A stretch of 64,000 bases of DNA from Streptomyces mirabilis (GTDB lineage Bacteria > Actinomycetota > Actinomycetes > Streptomycetales > Streptomycetaceae), in NCBI RefSeq assembly GCF_039503195.1, contig NZ_JBCJKP010000001.1, positions 2,170,001 through 2,234,000 of the forward strand, read 5' to 3'. The notes beneath the pieces are model-generated. The model was not told the DNA's origin. It saw only the letters and a program-made list of their open reading frames with translations, and made no database searches. This document shows, piece by piece, positions 1 through 9,483 of the stretch; the first letter of the stretch is position 1; each line of letters opens with the position of its first letter. The position numbers and the translations under genes were made by a program.

Positions 1-1539
1 GCCCGTCCCGAATCCGGTGACATCCTGGCACAGGCCCGCCGTGACCCCAAACTCGACGGGCGGCTGGCGGCGTTGGCGATCCGTGCAGCGGCCCGCAGGG
101 AGACGATGCTGCCACTGCACGTGAATGTCTTCGCCGGGACACTGGCTGATCTCGGACGGCTCGCGGCGCTGCGCGACGCCGTGCGCGAGGCCGGTCGGCT
201 GCCGTGGGAAGTGACGATCGACATCGGTCCGCCGTACACGCACGTGCCGCACCAGGCCCTGCTGGAGGCGGTGTCCACGGTGCGCAGCGAAGGCTTCCGG
301 ATCTGTGCGGACGGGGTGGGCGACGGCGACGCACCCCTGCGGCTGCTCACGGACCTCGCGCCCGAGCTGGTGAAGCTCGACGCGTCCCTGCTGACGCGGC
401 CGGCGGCGGTCAGGGCGATGCGGACGCTGTGCGAGCAGTTGGGCGCACTGCTGTCCGTGGAGGGCGTCGAGACGGAGCTGCAGTGCGCGGCCGCGGTGTC
501 GGCGGGGGCGCAGTTGGCGCAGGGCGAGCTGTTCGCGCCGCCCGCACGGTTGCCCGTCGCGGACGTATACGTTCCGGCCCTCTCCCCCGGCGTCGCGGCG
601 GCCCCCCGGTCGGGACCGTCGGTACGGCAGTTCGTGCGGCCGGCCGCGCTGCTGCCCGCGACCGCGTCCGCGGGGCAGGTGCGGGCGCTGCTCACCGGCT
701 CGCCCGACGTGTCCGGCGTGCTGCTCGTGGATCCCTCCGGGATCCCTGTCCGCTCGGTGCACCGGTCACGGTTCCTGCTGTCGATGTCGGGGCCGTACGG
801 GCATGCCCTGTACGCCGACCGGCCGGCCGCCAAGCTCGGCGATCCGCCGCGTACGGTCGGCGTCGACGCGACCGCGTGGGAGGTCCTCGACGTGGTGGCG
901 GACGGCGAGCGGGATCGTACGTCGGACGATGTCGCGGTCGTCGATCACTACGGGCGGTGCGTGGGGGTCGTACGTCTGGCCGATCTCGTACGAGCGCTCT
1001 CCGAGACCCGGGTCGAGGAGGCGGCCGGGCTCAACCCGCTGACCAGGCTGCCCGGTTCGGACGCGATCACCGACGAGGTGGACCGGCGGATCGCCGACGG
1101 CCTGACGTTCGCCCTCACTTGGCTCGATGTCGATCACTTCAAGCGGGTCAACGACGGAGCGGGCTTCGCCGCGGGCGACGAGCTGATCCGGGCGGTCGGG
1201 CGGACGCTGCAGCACGCGGCTTCCGGGACGACCCGGGTGGGGCACATCGGCGGCGACGACTTCCTGGTCCTCGCGGATCCGGAGACTCTCGGCCCGCTGG
1301 CCGGCACGGTACTCGACGCGCCCTGGTCGGCGGGCGGACGTCCCGTCACCTTGTCGCTGGCCACGGTCCTGTGCGCGCCGGGCAGCGTGACCGACCACCG
1401 ACAGGCGGCGGCCTGTCTGGCACCGCTCAAACAGGCCGCCAAGGCTCTGAGCGGGGCGAGTTGGGTGCTGGGGCGGGCGGGACTGCCGGGACATGAGGTC
1501 CTGCGTGGTTCGGGGGCGGAGCGGGCACAGGCCGGTTGA
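1..1539 (+). CDS. EAL-CBS-GGDEF type c-di-GMP signalling protein (5' end outside window)
   Basis: The frame is open from base 1, so the gene begins upstream; 512 codons are visible. The order is an EAL-like domain (about residues 30-185), a CBS-pair-like middle (about 215-335) and a C-terminal GGDEF domain. The GGDEF part keeps DVDHFKRVND and the active-site motif as GGDDF (bases 1249-1263). In the EAL part KLDASLL and AQGELF are recognisable, but the usual DDFGTG metal-binding loop reads ADGVGDG, so phosphodiesterase activity is doubtful. The family makes, breaks or senses cyclic di-GMP, which controls development in Streptomyces. EAL before GGDEF is the reverse of the commonest order. No membrane segment is visible in this part. 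It may be a c-di-GMP binding effector rather than an enzyme. Confidence 0.8.
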   Translation, partial: ARPESGDILAQARRDPKLDGRLAALAIRAAARRETMLPLHVNVFAGTLADLGRLAALRDAVREAGRLPWEVTIDIGPPYTHVPHQALLEAVSTVRSEGFRICADGVGDGDAPLRLLTDLAPELVKLDASLLTRPAAVRAMRTLCEQLGALLSVEGVETELQCAAAVSAGAQLAQGELFAPPARLPVADVYVPALSPGVAAAPRSGPSVRQFVRPAALLPATASAGQVRALLTGSPDVSGVLLVDPSGIPVRSVHRSRFLLSMSGPYGHALYADRPAAKLGDPPRTVGVDATAWEVLDVVADGERDRTSDDVAVVDHYGRCVGVVRLADLVRALSETRVEEAAGLNPLTRLPGSDAITDEVDRRIADGLTFALTWLDVDHFKRVNDGAGFAAGDELIRAVGRTLQHAASGTTRVGHIGGDDFLVLADPETLGPLAGTVLDAPWSAGGRPVTLSLATVLCAPGSVTDHRQAAACLAPLKQAAKALSGASWVLGRAGLPGHEVLRGSGAERAQAG

Positions 1540-1922
1540 GCGACGGACCGGGAGGGTTCTGAGCAACGGCCGTGCCGCCCGGGACCCCTGTGCCGGGTGA
1601 GAGCGAAGGGACGGTCGGCCCGAGACCGTGTCCCGGGCAGGCCCGTACCGTGTCCCGATCTTGGCTCGTTCACGGCCTTCAACCGTTGCCGTCGGCGACC
1701 TTGACGCCCTCTGGGCGCCGGTGAACACTTCCGGATGTCAGTCGGCATCGCCGCATTCGGGCGTCTTCAGGCACCGCACCGCTCGGGTTCCCGACCTGTT
1801 TCCAAGGCCGTCCCCCACGGGCGATTCCGCTGCGACGGCACGCTCGTCACGGACGCCGGGCGGGGCGTGGGACCTCCCTGCCTTCGGCTGAAGTAGCCAT
1901 GGGAAAAGCACCCCGCACGGTG

Positions 1923-1945
1923 GCCCGGAGCGGACCGCTCCGGGC
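1923..1945. promoter_or_regulatory. Perfect 11-bp inverted repeat upstream of glpF (candidate operator)
   Basis: Arms GCCCGGAGCGG (1923-1933) and CCGCTCCGGGC (1935-1945) are separated by one base. With so short a loop this looks more like a protein-binding palindrome than an RNA hairpin. It ends about 6 bases before the AGGAG ribosome site of glpF. Glycerol operons of Streptomyces are controlled by the IclR-type regulator GylR, but no gylR is in the window. The rest of the 423-bp gap from 1540 holds only a short direct repeat, ACCGTGTCCCG at 1625 and 1647, and a possible -35 TTGACG at 1701. Confidence 0.45.
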
Positions 1946-1962
1946 GAGGCCTAGGAGCCGCC

Positions 1963-2703
1963 ATGAGCAACGGCGACATTTTTGTCGGCGAGTTGATCGG
2001 CACTGCGATTCTGATTCTGTTCGGCGCGGGGGTCTGCGCCGCGGTCACCCTCAACAAGTCCAAGGCGCAGGGCGCCGGCTGGGTCGTCATCGCGTTCGGA
2101 TGGGGTTTCGGCGTGCTCGCCGGGGCCTACACCGCGGCGCCGCTGTCCGGCGGTCAGATCAATCCGGCCGTGACCATCGGTTTCGCCATCGAGGGCTCGA
2201 CGAAGTGGGAGGACGTGCCCTTCTACATTCTGGGCCAGTTCGCGGGCGCCATCGTCGGCGCCGTGCTTTGCTGGCTGCTCTACCTCGGCCAGTTCAACCT
2301 CAACGCCGACGAGGACAACGCCATCGAGACGCTGGGCATCTTCTCGACCCGGCCGGAGATCAACCATCCCGTGCAGAACCTCATCACCGAGACCATCGCC
2401 ACCGCCGGCCTGATGCTGCCCATTCTGGCCATGGTCGGCGGCCACAAACACGTGGCCGGGATCGGCGACGCGGGACTGCCCGTCCAGCTCATCGCGTTCC
2501 TCGTGGTCGGTATCGGACTCTCGCTGGGCGGGCCCACCGGGTACGCCATCAACCCGGCCCGCGACCTGGGACCGCGCCTGACCCACGCATTGCTGCCGAT
2601 TCCCAACAAGGGCACCTCGGAGTGGAGTTACTCCTGGATCCCGGTGGTCGGCCCGATCGCCGGTGCCGCCATCGGGGCCGCGATCTACAACGCAGCCTTC
2701 TGA
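1963..2703 (+). CDS. glpF: Glycerol uptake facilitator (aquaglyceroporin)
   Basis: A 246-aa membrane channel of the MIP family that lets glycerol diffuse into the cell. Both pore motifs are present: NPAV at residues 67-70 and NPARD at 197-201; the Asp after the second NPA is typical of glycerol channels rather than water channels. About six hydrophobic helices can be read along the sequence. The ATG at 1963 follows AGGAG at a good distance. It is followed 55 bp downstream by glpK, so transport and phosphorylation are co-expressed. The last codons and stop lie inside a short tandem duplication. No glpD or gylR is next to it, unlike the well-known gyl operon. Confidence 0.95.
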   Translation: MSNGDIFVGELIGTAILILFGAGVCAAVTLNKSKAQGAGWVVIAFGWGFGVLAGAYTAAPLSGGQINPAVTIGFAIEGSTKWEDVPFYILGQFAGAIVGAVLCWLLYLGQFNLNADEDNAIETLGIFSTRPEINHPVQNLITETIATAGLMLPILAMVGGHKHVAGIGDAGLPVQLIAFLVVGIGLSLGGPTGYAINPARDLGPRLTHALLPIPNKGTSEWSYSWIPVVGPIAGAAIGAAIYNAAF

Positions 2704-2738
2704 CGAGAACGCAGGCTTCCAACGCAGCCTTCTGACGA
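2689..2738 (+). repeat. 18-bp direct repeat spanning the glpF stop codon
   Basis: AACGCAGCCTTCTGACGA occurs exactly at 2689-2706 and 2721-2738, with a shorter degenerate copy (AACGCAGGCTTC) at 2708-2719. The first copy contains the last codons and stop of glpF; the second copies the stop into the glpF-glpK gap. This looks like a local slippage duplication that left the protein intact. Confidence 0.85.
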
Positions 2739-2758
2739 AGAAGACGTAAGGGGACGTC

Positions 2759-4279
<1,521 letters not shown>

Positions 4280-4334
4280 GACAGGGGTCCACGCGCGCGT
4301 GCGTCTCGCGTGAGCCACACGCGTGTGCGGGACG

Positions 4335-4370
4335 ACGGCCCGTACCCCGGTCGGCGGGGGTACGGGCCGT
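4335..4370. terminator. Bidirectional terminator between glpK and cvnD
   Basis: A perfect 14-bp stem (ACGGCCCGTACCCC at 4335-4348 paired with 4357-4370) with an 8-base loop lies between the convergent stops of glpK (4279) and cvnD (4398). There is no T-run, as is usual for Streptomyces terminators. Confidence 0.8.
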
Positions 4371-4397
4371 ATGCGCGGTTCGGACCGTATGTACGGG

Positions 4398-5003
4398 TCA
4401 GGTGGTGACCGGTTCGCGTCGGTCGGCTCCGTACGCCATCGCGTGTTGGACGACCTCGATGAGGACCTCCTTGGCCGACTCCCGGTCTCTCGCGTCGCAC
4501 AGGACGACCGGAACGTCGTCGTCGAGGTCGAGTGCCTGGCGGACCTCGTCGACCGGGTACCGGGCCGATCCTTCGAAGCAGTTGACGCCCATGACGAACG
4601 GTATGGAGCGCCGCTCGAAGTAGTCGACGGCGGCGAAGCAGTCCTCCAGGCGGCGCGTGTCGGCGAGCACGACGGCGCCCAGGGAGCCGGAGGCGAGCTC
4701 GTCCCACAGGAACCAGAAGCGATCCTGTCCGGGCGTCCCGAAGAGGTAGAGCACCAGGTCCTCGCGGAGCGTGATGCGGCCGAAGTCCATGGCGACGGTG
4801 GTGGTGTGCTTGCCCTCCACGCCGCTGGTGTCGTCGACCGGGCGGCCCGCCTCGGTGAGCACCTCCTCGGTGCGCAGCGGTTTGATCTCACTGACCGCGC
4901 CGACCAGGGTCGTCTTGCCCACCCCGAAGCCACCGGCCACCAGGATCTTGAGCGTGACGGGCTCGACCGGGGGCTTGCCGCGCTCAGAACGCCCGAAGAT
5001 CAT
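4398..5003 (-). CDS. cvnD: Conservon small GTPase CvnD
   Basis: A 201-aa Ras-like ATP/GTP-binding protein, the last member of a conservon (sensor kinase, roadblock protein, DUF742 protein, GTPase) thought to work as a membrane-associated signalling complex. P-loop GGFGVGKT is at residues 24-31 and the switch II-like FGTPGQDRF follows. The base-recognition NKxD motif is not canonical; the equivalent stretch reads GVNCFEG. The ATG at 5003 was chosen over longer in-frame starts because MIFGR is the usual beginning and a GGAGAAG site precedes it. It overlaps the 3' end of the upstream oxoprolinase gene by 20 bp, suggesting coupled translation. Confidence 0.93.
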   Translation of the reverse strand: MIFGRSERGKPPVEPVTLKILVAGGFGVGKTTLVGAVSEIKPLRTEEVLTEAGRPVDDTSGVEGKHTTTVAMDFGRITLREDLVLYLFGTPGQDRFWFLWDELASGSLGAVVLADTRRLEDCFAAVDYFERRSIPFVMGVNCFEGSARYPVDEVRQALDLDDDVPVVLCDARDRESAKEVLIEVVQHAMAYGADRREPVTT

Positions 5004-8000
5004 CGATCTCTTCTCCTGCTTGATGGGGGTCGTGGGACGGTGGGCCGTAGCCCCCGCCGCCGGGGGTTTCGATGACAAGTACGTCGCCGGGGCCGACGTC
5101 GGCCGTATCACTTGCGCCAAGTTCCGTGACCGTGCCGTCCGCGCGCTCCACCCGGTTGGCGCCGAGCGCCCCGGGCTCGCCGCCGGCCATGCCGTAGGGC
5201 GGGACCCTGCGGTGCTGGGACAGCGTGGAGACTGTCATGGGCTGCTGGAACCGGATACGGCGCACGGCACCGTCCCCGCCGCTCCAGCGCCCGGCTCCGC
5301 CGCTGCCCCGTCGGACCGCGAACTCCTCGAGCTGGACCGGCAGTCGCCACTCCAGGATCTCGGGGTCGGTGAGCCGCGAGTTGGTCATGTGGGTCTGTAC
5401 GACGGAGGCGCCGGGGAAGCCGTCGCCCGCGCCGGATCCGGAGGCCACGGTCTCGTAGTACTGGTAGCGCTCGTTGCCGAAGGTGACGTTGTTCATCGTT
5501 CCGGACCCTTCGGCCTGCACGCGCAGGGCTCCGTACAGCGCGCCGGTGATCGCCTGAGAGGTCTCCACATTGCCCGCGACCACCGCGGCGGGGGCCTCGG
5601 GAGCGAGCATCGAGCCACGCGGCACGACGATGTCGAGCGGACGCAGACAGCCGTCGTTGAGCGGGATGTCGTCGGCGACCAGCGTGCGGAAGACGTACAG
5701 GACGGCGGCGTTGACCACCGCGAAGGGTGCGTTGAAGTTGGTACTGAGCTGCGGGGACGTCCCCGTGAAGTCGACAGTGGCGGAACGATTTTCGCGGTCT
5801 ACGGAGACCCGGACGCGGATGACCGCCCCTGAGTCGGTCTCGTAGGCGAACTCACCGTCTTCCAAGGCGTCGATGACGCGGCGTACGGCTTCCTCCGCGT
5901 TGTCCTGCACGTGCCGCATGTAGGCCTGGACGACGTCGAGGCCGAAGTTCTCGATCATGCGGGCGACTTCGTCGACGCCCTTCTGGTTGGCGGCGATCTG
6001 GGCACGCAGGTCGGCGAGATTGGTCTTCGGATTGCGCGAGGGGTAGGGCACCTCGGTGAGCAGGCGAAGCGTCTCGGCCTCGCGGAAGCGGCCGTTCTCG
6101 GCGAGCAGCCAGTTGTCGAAGAGGATGCCCTCCTCCTCGATGGTGCGGCTGTTCGCGGGCATGGAGCCCGGGGCGATACCGCCGATCTCGGCGTGGTGTC
6201 CGCGCGAGGCGACGTAGAACAGGATGCGCTCACCCTCCGTGTCGAAGACCGGGGTGATCACGGTGACGTCGGGGAGGTGGGTGCCTCCGTGGTACGGGTC
6301 GTTGACCGCGTACGTGTCGCCCGGGCGCATGCTGTCGCCGCGTCGCCGGATGACCTCCTGCACGCTCGTGCCCATCGAGCCCAAGTGGACGGGGATGTGA
6401 GGGGCGTTGGCGACAAGGCTGCCTTCGGGGTCGAAGAGCGCGCAGGAGAAGTCCAGGCGTTCCTTGATGTTGACCGACTGGGCCGTGGACTCCAGGCGGG
6501 CGCCCATCTGCTCGGCGATGGACATGAAGAGGTTGTTGAAGACCTCGAGGAGAACCGGGTCCGCTTCTGTGCCCAGATCGGAACTCTGCGTAACCGCCAC
6601 GCGTTCCATGACCAGATGCCCGTCGTCGGTCGTCGCGGCCCGCCAGCCGTCGTCGACGACGGTCGTCGCGCTGGCCTCGGTGATGATCGCGGGGCCGGTG
6701 ACCGATTCACCGGGGGGCAGTTCCTCACGGCGGTGCAGGGGTACGTCGCGCCAGGCGCCACCCGTGTGGAGGCTGACCGTCCGCGCCGCGCCTCGGGCGG
6801 ACGAAGAGGTCGCGAGGGCGGAGAGATCGGGGGGTTCGGTGAGTCCGGTGGCCTCTACGGAGAGGGCTTCCACGACGACCGGACGGTCGAGGGTGAAGGA
6901 GTAGGTGGCGCGATGGCGTTCTTCGAAGGCGTGGGTCATGGTGTCGGGCTCGGTGAGCTCGACGGTGAGCGCCGTGTCCGTTCCGTCGTAGCGGAGTTGG
7001 GCGCGGCGGGTGACGCGGATGCGGTCCTCGGGCACGTCCTCGGCGAGGAGTTCGGTGCGGGCGGCGCCCTCCAGGTCGTCGGCGGTCTTGCGGATGCCGG
7101 GCATCGCGGAGGTCTCAAGGGGTGCCTCCACGGACTGCTCGCGCATGGCCGTCGTGTCGGCGAGTCCGATGCCGAGGGCGGACAGGACGCCGGCCATGGG
7201 CGGGACGAGGACGGTGCGGATGCCGAGCGAGTCGGCGACCATGCACGCGTGCTGGCCGCCCGCGCCGCCGAAGGTGGTGAGCGCGTACCGGGTGACGTCG
7301 TGGCCCTTCTGGACCGAGATCCGTTTGACCGCGTTGGCGATGTTGGCCACGGCGATCTGCAGGTACCCCTCCGCCACCTGCTCCGGGGTGCGGTCGTCGC
7401 CGGTCTTCTCACGGATCTCGCGCGCGAGGGCGGCGAACCGGTCGCGGACGAGGGTGTCGTCGAGGGGCTGGTCTCCGTCGGGGCCGAACACTGTGGGGAA
7501 GTGGGTGGCTTGGATGCGGCCGAGTGCGACGTTGGCGTCCGTGACGGTGAGCGGACCGCCACCGCGGTAGCAGGCGGGGCCTGGGTCGGCACCGGCCGAG
7601 TCGGGGCCCACCCGGTAGCGGGAGCCGTCGAAGTGGAGCACCGAGCCGCCGCCCGCGGCGACGGTGTGGATGTCCAGCATGGGCGCCCGCAGCCGGACCC
7701 CGGCGATCCGGGTGGTGAAGACCCGCTCGTACTCGCCCGCGAAGTGCGAGACGTCCGTGGAGGTGCCGCCCATGTCGAAGCCGATGACACGGTCGAAGCC
7801 GGCGAGCTGCGACATCCGGGCCATGCCGACGATGCCGCCCGCCGGGCCGGACAGAATGGCGTCCTTGCCGCGGAACTGACCCGCTTCGGCGAGGCCTCCG
7901 TTGGACTGCATGAACATCAGTCGCACGCCCTGGAGCTCGTCGGCGACGTTCTGGACGTAGCGGCGCAGCACGGGCGACAGGTAGGCGTCGACGACGGCCG

Positions 8001-8613
8001 TGTCACCGCGCGGGACGAGCTTCATCAGTGGGCTGACCTCGCTGGAGAGCGAGATCTGCGGAAAGCCGACGCGTGCCGCCAGTTCGCCGACGGCCTCTTC
8101 GTGGGCGGGGTGGAGGTGACTGTGCATGCAGACGACGGCGACGGCCCGGATCCCGGAGTCGTAGGCCTCCTGGAGGGGCCCGGCAAGGGCGTCCAGGTCG
8201 GGGACGCGCAGGATCGTGCCGTCGGCGGCGATCCGCTCGTCGACCTCGACCACGCGTTCGTAGAGCAGCTCGGGCAGTTCGATCGCGCGGGCGAAGATGT
8301 GGGGGCGGTTCTGGTAGGCGATGCGCAGGGCGTCGCGGAAGCCTCGGGTGACGACGAGGAGAGTGCGCTCTCCCTTGCGTTCCAGGAGGGCGTTGGTGGC
8401 GACGGTGGTCCCCATGCGGACGGCGTCGATCCGCGCGCCCTGGGCGTCCTGCCCCCTGCCGAGGAGTTCACGGACACCCGCCACCGCCGCGTCGGCGTAC
8501 CTCGCCCGGTTCTCGGACAGCAGTTTGTGCGTGAGCAGGCGGCCGTCCGGGCGTCGCGCGACGATGTCGGTGAAGGTGCCGCCTCGGTCGACCCAGAACT
8601 GCCAGCCTGTCAC
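4984..8613 (-). CDS. Fused hydantoinase A/B (5-oxoprolinase-like) enzyme
   Basis: A 1209-aa protein in which HyuA and HyuB halves are fused, as in eukaryotic-type ATP-dependent 5-oxoprolinase. The HyuA half (about 1-690) starts with the phosphate-binding DRGGTFTD at residues 9-16 and has [12 protein letters not shown] further on. The HyuB half (about 695-1209) carries [13 protein letters not shown]. The family opens 5-oxoproline or hydantoin rings with ATP in the cytoplasm; the true substrate cannot be read from sequence. The start is GTG at 8613. It sits between cvnC (24 bp upstream) and cvnD (20-bp overlap), so it is transcribed as part of the conservon, an arrangement I do not recall as standard. 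Confidence 0.88.
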   Translation of the reverse strand: MTGWQFWVDRGGTFTDIVARRPDGRLLTHKLLSENRARYADAAVAGVRELLGRGQDAQGARIDAVRMGTTVATNALLERKGERTLLVVTRGFRDALRIAYQNRPHIFARAIELPELLYERVVEVDERIAADGTILRVPDLDALAGPLQEAYDSGIRAVAVVCMHSHLHPAHEEAVGELAARVGFPQISLSSEVSPLMKLVPRGDTAVVDAYLSPVLRRYVQNVADELQGVRLMFMQSNGGLAEAGQFRGKDAILSGPAGGIVGMARMSQLAGFDRVIGFDMGGTSTDVSHFAGEYERVFTTRIAGVRLRAPMLDIHTVAAGGGSVLHFDGSRYRVGPDSAGADPGPACYRGGGPLTVTDANVALGRIQATHFPTVFGPDGDQPLDDTLVRDRFAALAREIREKTGDDRTPEQVAEGYLQIAVANIANAVKRISVQKGHDVTRYALTTFGGAGGQHACMVADSLGIRTVLVPPMAGVLSALGIGLADTTAMREQSVEAPLETSAMPGIRKTADDLEGAARTELLAEDVPEDRIRVTRRAQLRYDGTDTALTVELTEPDTMTHAFEERHRATYSFTLDRPVVVEALSVEATGLTEPPDLSALATSSSARGAARTVSLHTGGAWRDVPLHRREELPPGESVTGPAIITEASATTVVDDGWRAATTDDGHLVMERVAVTQSSDLGTEADPVLLEVFNNLFMSIAEQMGARLESTAQSVNIKERLDFSCALFDPEGSLVANAPHIPVHLGSMGTSVQEVIRRRGDSMRPGDTYAVNDPYHGGTHLPDVTVITPVFDTEGERILFYVASRGHHAEIGGIAPGSMPANSRTIEEEGILFDNWLLAENGRFREAETLRLLTEVPYPSRNPKTNLADLRAQIAANQKGVDEVARMIENFGLDVVQAYMRHVQDNAEEAVRRVIDALEDGEFAYETDSGAVIRVRVSVDRENRSATVDFTGTSPQLSTNFNAPFAVVNAAVLYVFRTLVADDIPLNDGCLRPLDIVVPRGSMLAPEAPAAVVAGNVETSQAITGALYGALRVQAEGSGTMNNVTFGNERYQYYETVASGSGAGDGFPGASVVQTHMTNSRLTDPEILEWRLPVQLEEFAVRRGSGGAGRWSGGDGAVRRIRFQQPMTVSTLSQHRRVPPYGMAGGEPGALGANRVERADGTVTELGASDTADVGPGDVLVIETPGGGGYGPPSHDPHQAGEEIDDLRAF

Positions 8614-8637
8614 GTCTGCTCCCCGCTTCCGCCCAGC

Positions 8638-9033
8638 TCAGAGCGCCCGGAGGCCGCTGATCACGTCGCGCAGAATACTCTCGTCCGGCAGCTCGGCAGG
8701 GGGTACGGGACGTGTCACATGGACCATTTCCTCGGTCACGAGGTCCCCTATGAGGACCCGGACCACTCCGATGGGCAGGTCGAGCTCGGCGGCGAGCTCG
8801 GCGACCGACTGGGGGGTGTCGCGGCAGAGCTCGACTATGTCCACGTGTTCCGGGGACAGCGAATGGTCGGCTTCGGGGTCGTCCGCGTGGGGTTCCGTGA
8901 CGACCACCGCGATCAGGTCGAGGCGATGCTGGGCCGGACTGGTGGTGCGCCCGCGTGTCATGGCATAAGGGCGGACCACCGGTCCGGCGTCGTCGTCGAA
9001 CCAGTGGCGTTTTCCCTGACCGTCTCCGCTCAT
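8638..9033 (-). CDS. cvnC: Conservon DUF742 protein CvnC
   Basis: A 131-aa cytoplasmic DUF742 protein. It has the typical VVRPYAMTRGRT beginning, a central winged-helix-like stretch (ELCRDTPQSVAELAAELDLP, about residues 68-87) and the GVVRVLIGDLVTEEMVHV segment. In conservons this protein interacts with the sensor kinase and the GTPase; its biochemical role is not settled. It follows cvnB with a 9-bp gap. Confidence 0.93.
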   Translation of the reverse strand: MSGDGQGKRHWFDDDAGPVVRPYAMTRGRTTSPAQHRLDLIAVVVTEPHADDPEADHSLSPEHVDIVELCRDTPQSVAELAAELDLPIGVVRVLIGDLVTEEMVHVTRPVPPAELPDESILRDVISGLRAL

Positions 9034-9042
9034 GCCATCCCA

Positions 9043-9483
9043 CTACCCGCCCGAGGGCAGATCGGTGCGCGGAGCGGCGGCCAGATGTGCGCCGACCCGC
9101 TTCACCAGGAGCGTCATTTCGTAGGCGACCTGCCCGACATCGGAGTCGGCGTCCGAAAGAACGGCGAGACAGCTGCCGTCCCCGGCGGCCGTGACGAAGA
9201 GGAAGGCCTCCTCGAGCTCGACCACGGTCTGCCGGACACCGCCCGCCTCGAAGTGGCGGCCGACGCCCTTGGCGAGGCTGTGGAAGCCGGAGGCGACGGC
9301 GGCCAAGTGCTCACTGTCCTCCCGGGTCAGATCCTTGGAGGCCCCGGTGGCAAGGCCGTCGCCGGAGAGCACGATCGCCTTGCTGATGCTGGCCACGCGG
9401 TCCACCAGGTCGTCGAGCAGCCAGTTCAGCTCTCCCGACGTCTTGCTGGTCGCGGTGGGCCCTGTGGCCTTCGGTGCGGTCAT
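9043..9483 (-). CDS. cvnB: Conservon roadblock/LC7 protein CvnB
   Basis: A 146-aa roadblock/LC7 domain protein, related to GTPase-regulating MglB-like proteins. The segments LNWLLDDLVDRV, AIVLSGDGL and the helical end VAYEMTLLVKRVGAHL match the fold. It probably regulates the CvnD GTPase in complex with the kinase. Its ATG overlaps the cvnA stop (ATGA at 9480-9483), indicating translational coupling. Confidence 0.95.
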   Translation of the reverse strand: MTAPKATGPTATSKTSGELNWLLDDLVDRVASISKAIVLSGDGLATGASKDLTREDSEHLAAVASGFHSLAKGVGRHFEAGGVRQTVVELEEAFLFVTAAGDGSCLAVLSDADSDVGQVAYEMTLLVKRVGAHLAAAPRTDLPSGG

